Translations under genes and position numbers: made by a program
Origin: Berberis thunbergii
Taxonomy: Eukaryota; Streptophyta; Magnoliopsida; Ranunculales; Berberidaceae
Assembly: GCA_003290165.1 (NCBI GenBank)
Contig: QNQO01001860.1
Span: 1 to 64,000 of the forward strand
Direction: 5' to 3'
Length of the DNA: 64,000 nt
In this document: one piece after another, positions 49,301 through 57,949 of the stretch
Layout: each line of letters begins with the position of its first letter
Numbering within the stretch: position 1 is the first letter of the stretch
Notes under the pieces: generated by a model
The model's input: the letters and a program-made list of their open reading frames with translations, nothing else
Told to the model about the DNA's origin: nothing
Database searches by the model: none

Positions 49301-51129
49301 AGAAGGAATTGAAACTGAAGAGTTTCAACATAGAAATTTCACCTACCTTCTGAAGTAAGTGTATATTTTCCTAATTTTTGCTTTCATTTTTTGGCAATGC
49401 AAAGCAAGTGTTGAAGAGACCGCCACCCCATATATTAAGAATCAATTAATAGAATAAAGTCGGATATGCCTACACTCCAACCAAAAAGAAGGAAATAAGA
49501 TGTCTTATCCTACATCCCAGCTCGGTTGTCACACAAGCGAAAAAACATTTAACATATTCATTCCCTTGAACATATCATTTGACCGCAGTCCTTACATGCC
49601 AATGTTTGGGTGTTCCTATCTGAGGGAGGCAAGAAGTAATTGAATCTTTTAGGGCCTCAGAGGGATGAGAGCTTATTTTCTATCACTTAGTTGAACTACT
49701 TGTATTTGCATTACACTTGATAGAATTTCAATCATCTCACTAGTTCTCTCTCCGACTCAGGTTTCCCCAAGGAGGGTCTCCTTGTTTATAAATGATTTAG
49801 ACCATTTGCATGTTGTGCATGGGTATATTTTGGTGATTCCCAAAAAAATGGCAAGCTAAAGGCCTTATTGGAGAGAGAGAGAGGGATAGATCAAGCACAA
49901 CGGATAACAACATGTAAACAAATTAATCGAGATATAAAATGAATGAAAACAAAACCCTAGTTTGTTCATACCAAGAACTCCTAGTTTTCTTGAGATTACA
50001 ATCAAAACTAACTTACCATAAAGTTATAAACCCTATTATTCTCCTAAATACTTCTAACTATGGGGCTAAGTGGCCCCCTTATTACTAAGCACACCTACTA
50101 TATTAATATATTCTAGATAACCTCCCTCGGTTGCTGAGAACTCGACCTCGAGTTCGCATGCACATGTGCAATCAACAAATCCAGATCCTAGAAGAAATCT
50201 ACAAGTTGTCGGAAGCAGGGCGTCCCTTCCACTTAACCAAAAACTGGTATTAGTTTCCAATTTTTCAGGAAATCAAACCGAACCGTACCGAAAAAATATA
50301 CAGAAACAGTGTACGACACTGAACCATGCCCACCCCTAGTCGAAGAAGTGGACTTAAAACCCACTAGTATGTGGACACAACTGTACATTACGATATTATA
50401 TATATTTTTATGCTATTAAATTTATGTCAATAGTCATAGTTTTATTTGTACATCAATATTGCTAGATCTGTACTACGAAGTTCCCATCATAATCGAGACC
50501 TTCAAAATCTGAGCACAATTTCCGAACTGTCTGACATGGCAACTATTTGAACAACGAAGCATCCTTGTTACAGCATCTATCATGTTTTCTGACATGTTGC
50601 TCATTATCCATTCCTCATGCGAGTGTCATATCATCTGATGATCTCATATCAATCATCCTTACTAATGCTATCATTTTTATGCAAGAGCACCTCCGTGTTG
50701 TCAATCTACATGTATGCTTAACAATTACAGTGACATTTGTAACATCATTGTTATGAGAAAGAGTTCTTACACTGATGTGTTGACAAGTCAAATATTTCTC
50801 TGCTAGTGAACATTCCAAAATTGATGGATACAAGTGCTTATTAGCGGCAAATGGGTTCTCAAGGGTTCGGCTGCAAATTGGCTTTCCACTCATTCAGATT
50901 GTAAGTGCCCTACTTTAATATATTATGACTTGTTAGATTGTTGTGCAACTAACACTTATCTTCTTGTCATGGTTAATTCATTAAAATTTATTATTTTTAT
51001 TTATTTATTTGTTTATTTACATATTTTGCCATATATAATTCATTGCAGTTAAAGGATCCCAAAGTATTTGTTCTTGGAAGTATGAGAAACAAAGATATTT
51101 TGTATACAACTTGGCCAGGTTGTCCTTGA
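10324..51129 (+). CDS. ALG12: ALG12/EBS4 dolichyl-P-Man alpha-1,6-mannosyltransferase, 20 exons
   Basis: Adds the eighth mannose (alpha-1,6) from dolichol-P-mannose to Man7GlcNAc2-PP-dolichol in the ER lumen; GT22 family multipass membrane protein. Exons: 10324-10384, 10491-10576, 13335-13376, 13459-13504, 17347-17433, 19219-19274, 22291-22408, 26054-26112, 31718-31789, 33340-33403, 33555-33658, 35823-35894, 37065-37151, 37239-37306, 44232-44300, 44389-44471, 48861-48960, 49289-49354, 50807-50900, 51049-51129. They total 1,515 nt (504 residues plus TGA), all GT/AG, with no internal stop; Arabidopsis EBS4 is about the same length. Landmarks: PYTKVEESFNVQ (38-49), HDILYHR (52-58), YDHLEFPGVVPRTF (64-77), CTRPLPN, FRCDMVLLLGPIGL, WKKFIWPEFEVFWFN, SKLPHKELRF, AMNGISRF, C-terminal TTWPGCP. 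Hydrophobic helices run from residue 22 through most of the chain. The start is the only ATG before the first motif that keeps frame. Confidence 0.95.
10950..11480 (+). mobile_element. Possible LINE 3' fragment in ALG12 intron 2
   Basis: Patches such as VELLGIRHDMWS and LIAKWGEEEM, ending before a T-rich tail, look like the decayed RNase H and C-terminal region of a plant L1-type LINE. They are scattered over frames and the match is weak. The rest of intron 2 (to 13,334) shows only short tandem duplications, such as the unit of about 54 bp repeated at 13,050 and 13,104. Confidence 0.3.
13050..13155. repeat. Tandem duplication, unit about 54 bp
   Basis: The block beginning AATGGACTATTACGCAAATA at 13,050 is repeated from about 13,104 with a few substitutions (TTATGC for TTACGC, ACTGG for ACTAG). 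It lies in ALG12 intron 2. Confidence 0.7.
14480..15095. mobile_element. Inverted GATTAATC-rich element in intron 4
   Basis: Both ends of this stretch are dense in GATTAATC/CGATTAATC motifs in both orientations (about 14,480-14,650 and 15,010-15,095), around an AT-rich core. This is the subterminal-repeat pattern of a non-autonomous DNA transposon. Exact termini and TSD could not be fixed. Confidence 0.4.
15174..15737 (-). mobile_element. hAT MITE, family 1 copy 1 (intron 4)
   Basis: The left end is CTATGCAGTTAAAG; the reverse complement of the right end is TTGTGTAGTTAAAAC. Flanks CATACTAC (15166-15173) and CATACCAC (15738-15745) form an 8-bp duplication with one mismatch. Internally it is rich in ATAACG/CGTTAT motifs and contains a GAGCTCGCCGTCGCC-like block. 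Read in reverse it matches the element at 27,972-28,523 over most of its length. Strand is given relative to that copy. Confidence 0.85.
15885..16795. mobile_element. GAGGCG-type hAT-like element in intron 4
   Basis: Both ends carry dense inverted GAGGCG/CGCCTC motifs: GCGTTGAGGCGGAGG and AAAACGCCTCGG at the left, CGGAATTTGTAAAAACGCC and TTGAGGCGCACC at the right. The core is AT-rich. This resembles the widespread plant hAT MITE group with AGGCG termini. A clean 8-bp duplication was not found. Confidence 0.5.
18940..19065. repeat. Short AT-rich tandem repeats in intron 5
   Basis: TTTGCTGCAAGCTATTAAAG appears twice in tandem near 18,940-18,985, followed by several ATTAAAGTTTTATTTATTTA units. 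This looks like simple replication slippage. Confidence 0.6.
19408..19540. mobile_element. Short foldback repeat related to 53,449-53,570
   Basis: Starts near CATTTGTTTTTAGTTCT and ends near ATGAATTCAGAACAATT, giving weak inverted ends. The same arrangement, GTTTGTTTTTTGTTCTGATC to TCTGAATTCAAAACAAA, occurs at 53,449-53,570. This suggests a MITE of about 130 bp. Immediately after it is a run of 17 G (19,543-19,559). Confidence 0.45.
20987..22076. repeat. Direct repeat pair, LTR-like, in intron 6
   Basis: 20,987-21,211 and 21,884-22,076 are similar direct repeats about 897 bp apart. Both contain TGTATACATGACAT/CGTACACGTGGCAT-like, CTCAGCCTAATCACT and TCGTAAGTCAG blocks. The first holds an extra 31-bp internal duplication. 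Between them is a CTATATAGG motif at about 21,715. This could be an LTR with the start of a second copy, or a small TRIM-like element. No PBS, polypurine tract or coding capacity was recognised. Confidence 0.5.
24087..25158 (-). mobile_element. hAT relic with transposase C-terminus (intron 7)
   Basis: The left end TTTCAAAAATCGCTAGGCAG and the reverse complement of the right end TTCTAAAAATCGTCCTAGGC form an imperfect TIR of about 30 bp. CTTGGAT flanks both sides (24080-24086 and 25159-25165). On the minus strand at about 24,842-24,600 the reading RLNNLVYVQFN, then an acidic stretch ending GWIVDGSDEEVDP, matches the C-terminal tail of plant hAT transposases. The catalytic core and dimerisation region are absent. 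GC-rich CGCC motifs crowd the right end. Confidence 0.7.
25166..25590 (+). mobile_element. LINE 3' end fragment (intron 7)
   Basis: The reading VWKSVFFAVIWIVWKEKNNR resembles the tail after the zf-RVT domain of plant L1-type LINEs, where the typical motif is IWxxWxERNxRIF. It is followed by decayed reading and a short A-rich end near 25,572. It begins right after the hAT relic, so the hAT may have landed inside it. Confidence 0.55.
27495..28747 (+). mobile_element. 5'-truncated LINE B inserted in LINE A
   Basis: Only the 3' end is present: a zf-RVT domain in a 117-residue open frame (27,486-27,839; CLPKFNIFLWVAT, then WALCKENDENTDHLLISC with its C...H..C ligands), a tail with WALWKERN, a 3' UTR, and a short poly(A) at 28,739-28,746. 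Flanking 16-bp copies at 27,479-27,494 and 28,748-28,763 (ACTANTATTGGTAAGC) differ at one base, as expected for target-primed reverse transcription. A hAT MITE interrupts it at 27,972-28,523. Confidence 0.85.
27972..28523 (+). mobile_element. hAT MITE, family 1 copy 2 (inside LINE B)
   Basis: The ends CTGTGCAGTTAAAAC and, at the right, GTTTTAACTGCATAG are inverted with one mismatch. CCATCAAG at 27,964-27,971 and 28,524-28,531 is a perfect 8-bp duplication. The interior matches the reverse of 15,174-15,737. The perfect duplication and the nesting show that it is younger than LINE B. Confidence 0.9.
30538..31343. mobile_element. Mutator-like MITE with TIR of about 57 bp (intron 8)
   Basis: The left end GGGTCTGGATCCAGGGACAC and the reverse complement of the right end GGGTCAGGATCCAGGGACAC start inverted repeats that stay aligned for about 57 bp, to TTGTGATC. 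Flanks TTATCTATAAT (left) and TTATCTAAT (right) look like a 9-bp duplication in which the left copy gained two bases. Long TIRs with a TSD of about 9 bp fit a MULE. The 690-bp interior has no recognised gene. Confidence 0.8.
32530..32969. mobile_element. Tourist-like MITE, GAGCATC family (intron 9)
   Basis: Left end GAGCATCTCCAGTAG and right end CTACTGAAGATGCTC. TTA on both sides (32,527-32,529 and 32,970-32,972) is a perfect 3-bp duplication as for PIF/Harbinger elements. Same family as 7,816-9,360. The interior is AT-rich and non-coding. Confidence 0.8.
33830..35670 (-). mobile_element. Antisense LINE fragment (intron 11)
   Basis: On the minus strand: KDKGGLGIID at about 35,640 (the post-RT GGLG motif), IPTQDNLYYRNI plus a Cys/His zf-RVT-like region at about 34,880-35,080, and TAFKCCIYLIWQERKRC at about 34,790-34,850, the usual LINE C-terminal tail. 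These are in the normal 5'-to-3' order of a LINE but broken by stops. No TSD was recognised. Confidence 0.7.
37690..38395. other. Intron 14 stretch with CCGAACC motifs
   Basis: At 37,715-37,830 there are inverted ACCGAA/TTCGGTT motifs of the kind found at hAT subterminal regions. The rest is GGTTTG-rich unique sequence. No termini or TSD were found and no coding sequence was recognised. Confidence 0.3.
38412..41060 (+). mobile_element. Degraded Ty1/Copia retrotransposon (intron 14)
   Basis: Pieces occur in Copia order: gag start MGDQKPTVVTGGEALVNV at 38,412 and VKTAKSVWETLKDIYST at about 38,630; integrase core with SRMTWLFF, RLRSDNGLEY and QTLMQTFC at about 38,900-39,060; reverse transcriptase with FSSVVIQFGL and the active-site block LDYVDDI at about 40,300-40,425; RNase H with GCHHSHFRVSQ and EIVGYSDANRG at about 40,725-40,850. 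Stops and frameshifts interrupt every domain. An LTR pair was not found, although the CT-rich stretch at about 41,090-41,220 may be 3' LTR debris. Confidence 0.85.
41262..41352 (+). repeat. (TTATTG)n microsatellite
   Basis: About a dozen near-perfect tandem copies of a 6-bp TTATTG unit, preceded by imperfect ATT repeats. Intron 14. Confidence 0.9.
41867..42434. mobile_element. hAT MITE, CTATGTTGT ends (intron 14)
   Basis: The left end is CTATGTTGTCTGAGG. The right end, reverse-complemented, is CTATGTTGTTTGAAG. GATTCGAG (41,859-41,866) and GATTCGGG (42,435-42,442) form an 8-bp duplication with one mismatch. Ends are GC-rich (GCAACG/CGTTGC) and the core is AT-rich. Confidence 0.8.
42499..43141 (-). 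mobile_element. Recent 5'-truncated LINE insertion (intron 14)
   Basis: Direct copies of a 33-bp sequence at 42,466-42,498 and 43,147-43,179 bracket the insert; extending outward gives 37 of 38 matches (42,461-42,498 and 43,142-43,179). A T run at about 42,496-42,511 is the poly(A) tail on the minus strand. The remaining 3' end of the LINE carries an open RNase H frame. The near-identical duplication and open frame mark it as one of the younger insertions in the window. Confidence 0.9.
42581..43117 (-). pseudogene. LINE RNase H domain, open 178-codon frame
   Basis: C-terminal ribonuclease H (RVT_3 type) of an L1-like LINE, which would remove RNA from RNA:DNA hybrids in a complete element. 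Visible motifs: WITVNTDSS (first Asp), GGYGAVVRDHTGKML (strands 2-3), LHELQGAELGLKLA (Glu), LNLCMDSANAV (second Asp) and VMRETNRAADKLA (last Asp). All four acidic positions expected for the family are present. It lacks the reverse transcriptase and endonuclease because the insertion is 5'-truncated, so it is a fragment and not a working gene. It is antisense to ALG12. Confidence 0.85.
43500..43770 (-). mobile_element. Possible LINE 3' remnant (intron 14)
   Basis: Minus-strand readings such as SHLARKNSWIF followed by FGLPKSC resemble the end of a LINE RNase H domain and its tail. Very decayed. The frame at 43,214-43,549 next to it matches nothing I know. Confidence 0.3.
45690..45900. mobile_element. 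G/C-rich DNA-transposon end fragment (intron 16)
   Basis: The sequence CATAGGAATGACAACGGGAC followed by C-rich CCCCACCCCTCCCCGG and AAAAGGGCCCGGTGGG blocks resembles the ends of a common plant MITE group with GGGGCGGG motifs. Boundaries are unclear. Confidence 0.3.
46244..47170 (+). repeat. GT/GGT-rich higher-order repeat (intron 16)
   Basis: Degenerate GGTGGTGGT/GTTGTGGTT sequence of strong strand bias. A conserved block, TATTTGGCTTGGA followed by TTGAACCTTACT and TATCTC, recurs at 46,244, 46,415 and 46,635, giving units of 171 and 220 bp. Valine/glycine-rich open frames here are by-products of the repeat. Confidence 0.75.
47694..47797. repeat. 52-bp tandem duplication (intron 16)
   Basis: Two adjacent copies, 47,694-47,745 and 47,746-47,797, both containing GCTTGACCACGAGGTATATT and TTGTGCGCATGTTG, differ at very few positions. 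The near identity indicates a recent event. Confidence 0.85.
48058..48195. repeat. Local duplication with 28-bp difference (intron 16)
   Basis: ACCCTTTTTGAAACTAAATG...GAAGCAATATAAAGACGTGA occurs at 48,058-48,113 and again at 48,114-48,195. The second copy has about 28 extra bases in the middle. Confidence 0.75.
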
Positions 51130-52090
51130 TTTCAAGATGGAAGATTTGTGTCATTAGCTTGGAAGGCTAGGGGTTATGGTGCAATTGACACATTAAACTC
51201 TTTTTATTAGGCAAATTAACTCTCTTCATAAAAAAATTATTTCAGGATTGCTTCATAAGGTCACAATGTGTAAAGCATGTCAAGGGGGATGTGTTATATT
51301 GATAGTCTGTCCAGTGTGTCATATGAGAATATATCACAATATTTCTCTTATATGAATTTGTTGCTTGACATATTGATGTGGTTGTATTTTATGTCTTACC
51401 TAAAAAAGAAACACACTATTTATTATAACTGTTGAAAAAATGGAGTTGCAGGTGAATTTATAAACAGAATAGGAGAGAGGGATATTAATAATGATAGTAA
51501 TAAAAGGAAGAAAAGAAAATGGTGTCTTCATATGTTGTCTGGAAATTTTTTATCTTGAAACAATTTGCTTGAATTGCTTGAAGGATACAATATTAGTGTT
51601 AGTTTATTTGTACATTAGATGCAATTTCAAGCATGAAAAGGTTGTCATAAAAACAAAGACTTGCAGGTTGCAACTTGTGTAAATTAATGTCATTGAACCA
51701 TCTCCAATTTTTGTCAGTTCCTGGGTTGTGAAATCTGAAACTAGTTAAGAGGATTAGAGGAGTGGTTGTTCTTGGAGATTGGACTTGCTGGTTTGTGGAG
51801 TAGAAGGGTGGAAATGACAGATGGGACCCTACCTCACTACTGCATCAAACTGAAATATAGGAGAGTCATTTAACAGTCTTATCAGTTTGAAAACTGAAGG
51901 TTTCTCTGTCCTTTTTCTTCACTCAATTCCTTTTAAAGGGCCCATTGTGTAGAGGATATCAGTTTCCTTCCCTGCTAGGTTACTAAACAAAATTTTCCAA
52001 AACAAAAAATTCTACCCCGTAGTTTGGAGCATTTGGTGGGTTTTGTAATGGGTGGGGTAGATTGGATAGATGTCTGGTTGAACTGAGGTC
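51130..52090. other. 3' flank of ALG12
   Basis: Downstream of the ALG12 stop. It presumably starts with the 3' UTR. I see no gene or clear element to about 52,090. Confidence 0.4.
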
Positions 52091-52094
52091 AGTC

Positions 52095-52215
52095 AAAGTC
52101 GTCAATGGGGTACCAGCTGAGCAGTAAGCATGTGGCAGATGGAATCACAGGTCGAAGGTTTGAATCTTGTCGACAGCATCTGGGGTGGGAGGGGTTTAAG
52201 GGATTAAAAAAAAAG
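52095..52215 (+). mobile_element. Possible second SINE-like element
   Basis: TACCAGCTGAGCAGTAAGC could be a degenerate A box and AAGGTTTGAATCTTG a B box (GGTTCGAATCC consensus), 35-40 bp apart. A run of nine A follows at about 52,206-52,214. There is no second copy in the window to confirm it. Confidence 0.35.
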
Positions 52216-52781
52216 TCAAGCCAAAATAGCTACCATCCTATCCTGATTAGTAGGAGAGCATGTTTTCCTTAACAAGAAAAATAAACTAGATCATGTTTCT
52301 CTCAATTATTGCTATTAAATTATGATTCTCTCCAAAATTTAACATTGATATCAAACTAATTACAGACATATGTTTTGTTTTGTGGAAATAATTATGTTGG
52401 ATATAAAAGGGGCAAACACTAGATGTACATCCAAGAATAACTATAGGTTTGAAAGGATAGAGTGTGAATCTGCGCAACAAAATATATTGGTATTGTAAAG
52501 TTATTTCCATCTGATACCATAATCTGTAATTTGTAGCACTAAATTGCTATAACGGGCTGTTATTTACCCATTAATCCATAGATAGTTCCAATAAATTGTC
52601 TCGACAAACCATATTGTTGAAAAAAATAAAAATGGAAAACATATACAAAATATTCAAAAACTTTGAAACAAAAAGTGACAGGCCATTGGATTTATCTGAA
52701 GCACTCAATCCCCAATAATAAGTCTTGCCTACATTTCTAAATAGAGGATTTTTAATAAGCGTTTTCTTGAAAATGGTTCCT

Positions 52782-53099
52782 AAAACATAATCACAATTAG
52801 TGTTGACCTCTGTTTTGTTTAAAACGAAATTGCATCCCCAAAACCCAATTCCTAGTTAGTCAGCTGTTAGAAGACCAAAATCTTCGTTAGTCAACATTAT
52901 TTTTTACCCATGGTTAGGTTTTGCTTGGGGGGAGTATTTAGACTTGAGATTGGTAAGTAGAGTCGCGTGTTTGACACGCACAGGGCATTTAAATGCTTTC
53001 AATAGCAAAGACTTTGGTCTTCTAACGGTTGATTAATTAGAGGTGCAAACTTTGTTTAAAAACAAAATGAACGATCTACATTAATTATGATTATGTTTT
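52782..53099. mobile_element. Foldback MITE with arms of about 100 bp
   Basis: AAAACATAATCACAATTAG at the left pairs with the right end (AATTATGATTATGTTTT). Pairing continues, with gaps, through TTGCA(C/T)C and on to CTGTTAGAAGACCAAA, about 100 bp per arm with a short loop. Such near-complete palindromes are typical of foldback or Stowaway/MULE-derived MITEs. The TSD is not clear. Confidence 0.65.
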
Positions 53100-53448
53100 G
53101 GGGGCATTGTTAAAAAAGTCTTCTGATAACAACATCAGTCTCTTAGGGATTGAAGTATATGTTTTTGAGTTTTGCATCCACGAATTTCGTGTGGTGAATT
53201 ACAAGCCAAAGGCATTAGTTGCAAACTTTTGGCACCCTTCAAGGGTCACTAGTTTATTAACTTTGCTTCCCACCTTGATGACAACCTGGTTTTTTAAATT
53301 TCCTTACTGATGCAATGGGATTGAATTATGCAAGAAATTGATTGAATTTGGGACCCCCAAAATAGTAACTCTTGACTTAGAACACACTAACTGTTCCTTA
53401 CACAGTTGTTTTGAATGCACACACTTTCTCATGGTATTCTGTGGTCGC

Positions 53449-53570
53449 GTTTGTTTTTTGTTCTGATCAACTTTGGTTACGAATAATAATTAGTTTACTT
53501 TTATCGAGTGTTTGTTTTTACTTTTAATCAGAATCAGAAGTTCTTAATAGGTTCTGAATTCAAAACAAAT
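53449..53570. mobile_element. Short foldback repeat related to 19,408-19,540
   Basis: Begins GTTTGTTTTTTGTTCTGATC and ends TCTGAATTCAAAACAAA, with short inverted ends. The intron-6 copy shares TTCTAATCA and GAATTCAGAACAA blocks. Confidence 0.45.
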
Positions 53571-55843
53571 ACCCCCTTATTTTGTCCAAGCCAAGTGGGA
53601 ACTAATACTCAATCCATTAGTATATGACAATGAGGATTAAACTCGACTTGTCAGTTTTGTTTTTTAACTCTAGAGGATTTTTGTTCCTTAGCTCACATTT
53701 GGCTTCTTAAAACATAAGGGCGATGTCTTACTAAATGGCCAATTACTATTTTAGAGATGAGACAAACAATCTAGCAACTGTTTAAAGATTGAGCTTACTG
53801 AATAACATGAAACTCAAGGAACCAAGACTTTAGCCTTTGTCCTCGAAGATTTAATAGAGCTAAAACAAATGAACAAAAAGTAGATTATGATGTCTTCACA
53901 TCAAAGGATAAAGGTAATATCTTACAAATGTTAGTGAATCGCGAGATTAGTAAAGCCTTGTAGTGATGATTCTCCCTATAAAGAGGGATTGTATTAATTT
54001 TCTTATTTTTAATTTATAAAAAGGTTAAGAGGTTCTTAAAACCCTGCTTACTTAAAAAAAAATGAAATTCAAGTATGGCAAAATTTATTGAGCAATCCAG
54101 CAACTCTTTAAAGATGTTTTGATATTGCATACATGTTTTGATGCAAAGATAACAACTCACTGACAAACTCCATTAGCCATACCTCCATCAGATCTACTTA
54201 AGCATAAATGGCACCCTAAAATGGGGATGTATGATTGCATATTTAACCTAGATTTAGGTGAATCATCCAGCTCTTTTTAATTAGTATGATTAAAATCTTA
54301 CAAATTACTTTATTGAATTCTTGAACATGCATTGAAATCAACATCAAACCATTTCCTTGTGAAAATTAACTTTGCAGAATACAATATGATCACTCTATGT
54401 TTGAGTATGCCTCACTTTAGTAGAAATAAACATTATAAATAATACTCTAATCAAATAAAAATGTTGTATCAAAATGGGATAACTCCAATTTAATGAACAT
54501 GGTCTAACCTAGTCTAATTTTTTTTTTTTTTTTTTTTACTTTCAGTTAACTTATTAGGTGTAACTTCAGATCAAATGTAATACCAACATGGAAAACTACA
54601 ATTGCATAATTACATTTTTTTAAAACATGTTTTCTTTTTTAGTAGTGGAAGATGTTGGTGTGGTCATAAAGTAACATAGTATGGAATTAGCATCTTCAAA
54701 ATGGCAAACTCTTATTGGGTAATCTCTAGAGGAAATGTGAATAAGTATGATCATGGATCCGTTTACCATCCTTTTATCTTGTTTGGAGCTTTCACTGCTG
54801 GAAATTCAACACACCAATATGAATGAGTCAAAACTCTCTCATTCATTTCTTAGGGTTTAATTTAAGGTCTCAAAGAAACTTAACCCTTTTTTTATGGACA
54901 CAGTGTCTATGTCATTATCATTTTCTTAACCAGTAATAGAAGATGGATCAGCGTTGCGTCGCATCGAACTACATATTGTTTTGTGTTGCAACCTTAATTT
55001 GGAACCTAAACTGTGATTAGAAAACTAATCATACCATTGAACCTATGTGTTTTGTTTATAATAACTTAATAATAAAAATTGCTTAAATAAATGCCCAAGG
55101 AAAATGGGGGTTAGGATTGGGTGATTAATTGTATGATAAGAAGATTAGTTGAAATGGAGACCAATTGTGGATTGCTGATCACATGGGATGGGTGGAAAGG
55201 AACTAGACTCTCAAATGGCTTTGCTCACTCTAATTCCACCACCAGAAAGAAGGATCAAAACTAACTAAGTGATGGGCTCTCTCTCTCTCTGCTTAATCAA
55301 TGTGCATTACATACTTTATTAGAAGCAAAATACTCAATCAAATAAAAATTCCTTGTATATGAAGATTTCAAGGAATAGAGCTTTCCATAATGAAAGACGG
55401 AACACTCACCCTACCACTTACCTAATGGGTCTAATTCATTAGATTGTTTCTTTGAGATGTGTTTTGGCAGATCATAAGAGAGTAGAGGGTGATTTAGAAC
55501 TTGCCAACCCAGTGTAAAATTGTGGGCAACATTGTATTTTTGCCCCCAAGGCTCTGAAAACAGGCCATGGGAGCGGGCTGTGTAGCAAAACTCATTTGAG
55601 TTTCTCCACAAATTAATCAAAAAAATGGCTATCCTTTGATCGTTTTGTTTGGCATGCGTTGTGCATTAGTGAAATTGTTGTGGTGGGTGAAACGTATTGA
55701 TTCAGGTGGTGATAGAGTTAGTGTTGTAGGTGGGTTGTAGTTCATGTTGGGGGTGGGTGGGTGGGGGAAAAAAAGTGGATGAGATGTTTAAGATATCGTC
55801 GAGATGTGTGTTACAATCTCGATGATCTTTTTCGTGTGGGTGA
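53571..55843. other. Intergenic, nothing recognised
   Basis: AT-rich sequence with a T20 run near 54,519-54,538, a short CT repeat near 55,279 and a G-rich patch GGGGGTGGGTGGGTGGGGG at 55,749. I see no coding similarity on either strand. Confidence 0.4.
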
Positions 55844-56291
55844 TTTAGAGGATCCCCCACTATAATAGGTTAATTAGGGCTTGACACCATATTGTTCAAA
55901 TATTAGTGGACCCCCTTCCACTTTTTGGTCAGTGCATGTCATATCATCCTGACTGTCATAAAATGCACGCCCAGTGCACATGTGTCATCCAATTTTTTTT
56001 TATTTCCTGAACTACCCTTCCCACGTGACTTGCATGTGTTGTGCAAATTAGAGTAATACCCCACATTTGCTACCTAGTGAACTTCCAAGACCCAAACACC
56101 ATTCTCCCTCATTTCAACCTTTCACTTCCAACAACTAGTTTAGACCCAAGTCAAGATGACCGTTTGGCATCAGTTCTCCATCAGTTGTCATCAAACATTT
56201 ATTTATAGCTCTCCTTCTACCCATCCTCATTCACAGTCATAGTATTTCAAAAATCCATCATATCCACAGTGATAGCAATACCCTTTTGTTG

Positions 56292-56790
56292 ATGGGAGGC
56301 GATCAAAATCAACCTACGTATGAAGGTAATGTTCAAAATTTTCTATAATCATCTTGAATTGTCATATTTTGGCTTTTGAAGTGATATTTGCAAGCTAAGT
56401 TTCCATTAGAAACAGTTGGCATCAAATCATCGGGTTTTTTTTTTTGGATGAGGGTAACATTAATTTTATCTATAACAGTGGAGGTGCATTTTCTATAAGT
56501 AATTAACAATAAGGAGATTATTCTATTTTATTTTATTTTATATTGTTTTCAATGTGGTTTCCATGTTGCTTGCCAAATTTGTGATAATTGTACTCACACG
56601 GCGGAGAAATGTCCATAGTTGTACACCAAATGCCCAATGGCCAAACTGCGGGCACATTTGTAGAGTTTGGATTGTGACATGGAAAATAACAATGGGAGGA
56701 AGTTCTTGAGATGCCTGGATTCTACGTGCATGGCGTTATGATGGGTTGACAACACTATTGTGAGCAATTTGAAACTACACCTTTGAAATT
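56292..56790 (+). pseudogene. CCHC/GRF zinc-finger gene fragment, left copy
   Basis: A short first exon, MGGDQNQPTYEG (ATG 56,292; GTAATG donor at 56,326), is followed by an intron and a second exon from about 56,553. That exon reads CGFHVACQICDNCTHTAEKC, then a Cys/His-rich linker and NGRKFLRCLDSTC...WWVDN, the pattern of a GRF zinc finger. It is broken: the acceptor before exon 2 is AA where the right copy has AG, a stop follows AEKCP, and frames shift before the GRF motif. Reading stops resembling the right copy soon after. Function unknown; GRF fingers generally bind nucleic acid. Confidence 0.6.
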
Positions 56791-56999
56791 AGTCCATTTT
56801 TGTATAATGTGAAGTGTTTCACCTTGTTTTGATGATATACATGATTAGAAGAACGAAAACTAGTATGTTTTGTATAAGTGAGGTTGAATACTTAACTTCT
56901 TTTGGCTAAGGCTGTTAATGATACTTGCAAGGTTCAATGCAAGTGATTGTGCCAGGGATATAGTCCTATGTGTTCATGGTACTTAATTGTTATTTAGTT

Positions 57000-57665
57000 G
57001 CTATGATATGCTACTTAGTTGTTATGGTTTTTTATGTCAAAGTTGTTATTTCAGAGTATGTGGTTTGCTATTTAGTTGGTTGGTGTTATATGTGTTAGCT
57101 AGTGCTATGTTGTTCTCATTGTTGTGATTGCAATCAACTTGTACACTGCTATGGTTGTTATTGCTATAGTTGTTACTGCAGATTGAAATACAGTTGTTAT
57201 AGTACTATATTGCTATGTAGTTACTATCTATGCTATGTCAAAGTTCAAATCAAGTGAATATGTCAGGGATACATTCAGAGTTCAATTCAAGTGAAAATGT
57301 CAGTCCACTGTACTTTCTTCATGCTACTTAGTTATGGTTTGCTATGTCAGAGTTGAATTCACGTGAATATATCAATCCAATGTGTGATGCTATTTAGTTG
57401 TTACGGTTTGCTACGTCAGAGTTGAATTCAAGTGAATATGTTAGCCCAATGTGTGGTGCCACTTAGTTGTTATGGTTTGCTATTTAGTTGTTATGGTTTG
57501 GTGTTTAGAAGGAAGTGCCAAGGAGTAAATAATGTGCTCTGATGTTGTTATGTGTGTTAGCTAGTGCTATATTGTTCTCATTGTTATGATTGCAGTCAAC
57601 TCGTAAGTTCGATGGTTGTTGTTGCTATAGTTGTTATTGCAGGTTGACATACCTGTCAGTGTAAA
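57000..57665. repeat. GTTGTTATGG-rich repeats between the inverted arms
   Basis: Repeated TTAGTTGTTATGGTTTGCTA and GTTGAATTCAAGTGAATATG modules of roughly 75-90 bp. One larger module, GTGTTAGCTAGTGCTAT...TGCTATAGTTGTTA, occurs at about 57,093-57,178 and again at about 57,550-57,640. Confidence 0.7.
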
Positions 57666-57949
57666 TCAATTGTTGAAAGATAACAAATTGAAGCATTCTT
57701 TGCTTGGTGGTGCATTCATTACATATCGGTATAAATGGAAATGAGTACAATCTAATTAGATGGACAACATATATAAGCATAGAATAAACAAACTATTCTT
57801 TATTGACAGACTTCGTAAGCACATTACAAAGGTCAAACAATTTGATCTCAAAGGCGAGCTTCTTCTTATCGTTCTTGTGTCCATCATATTCAATCCATTG
57901 AAAATCTTTGTTGTTTTTCCTTTGATACCAGACTCAGTTGAAGTAAGAA

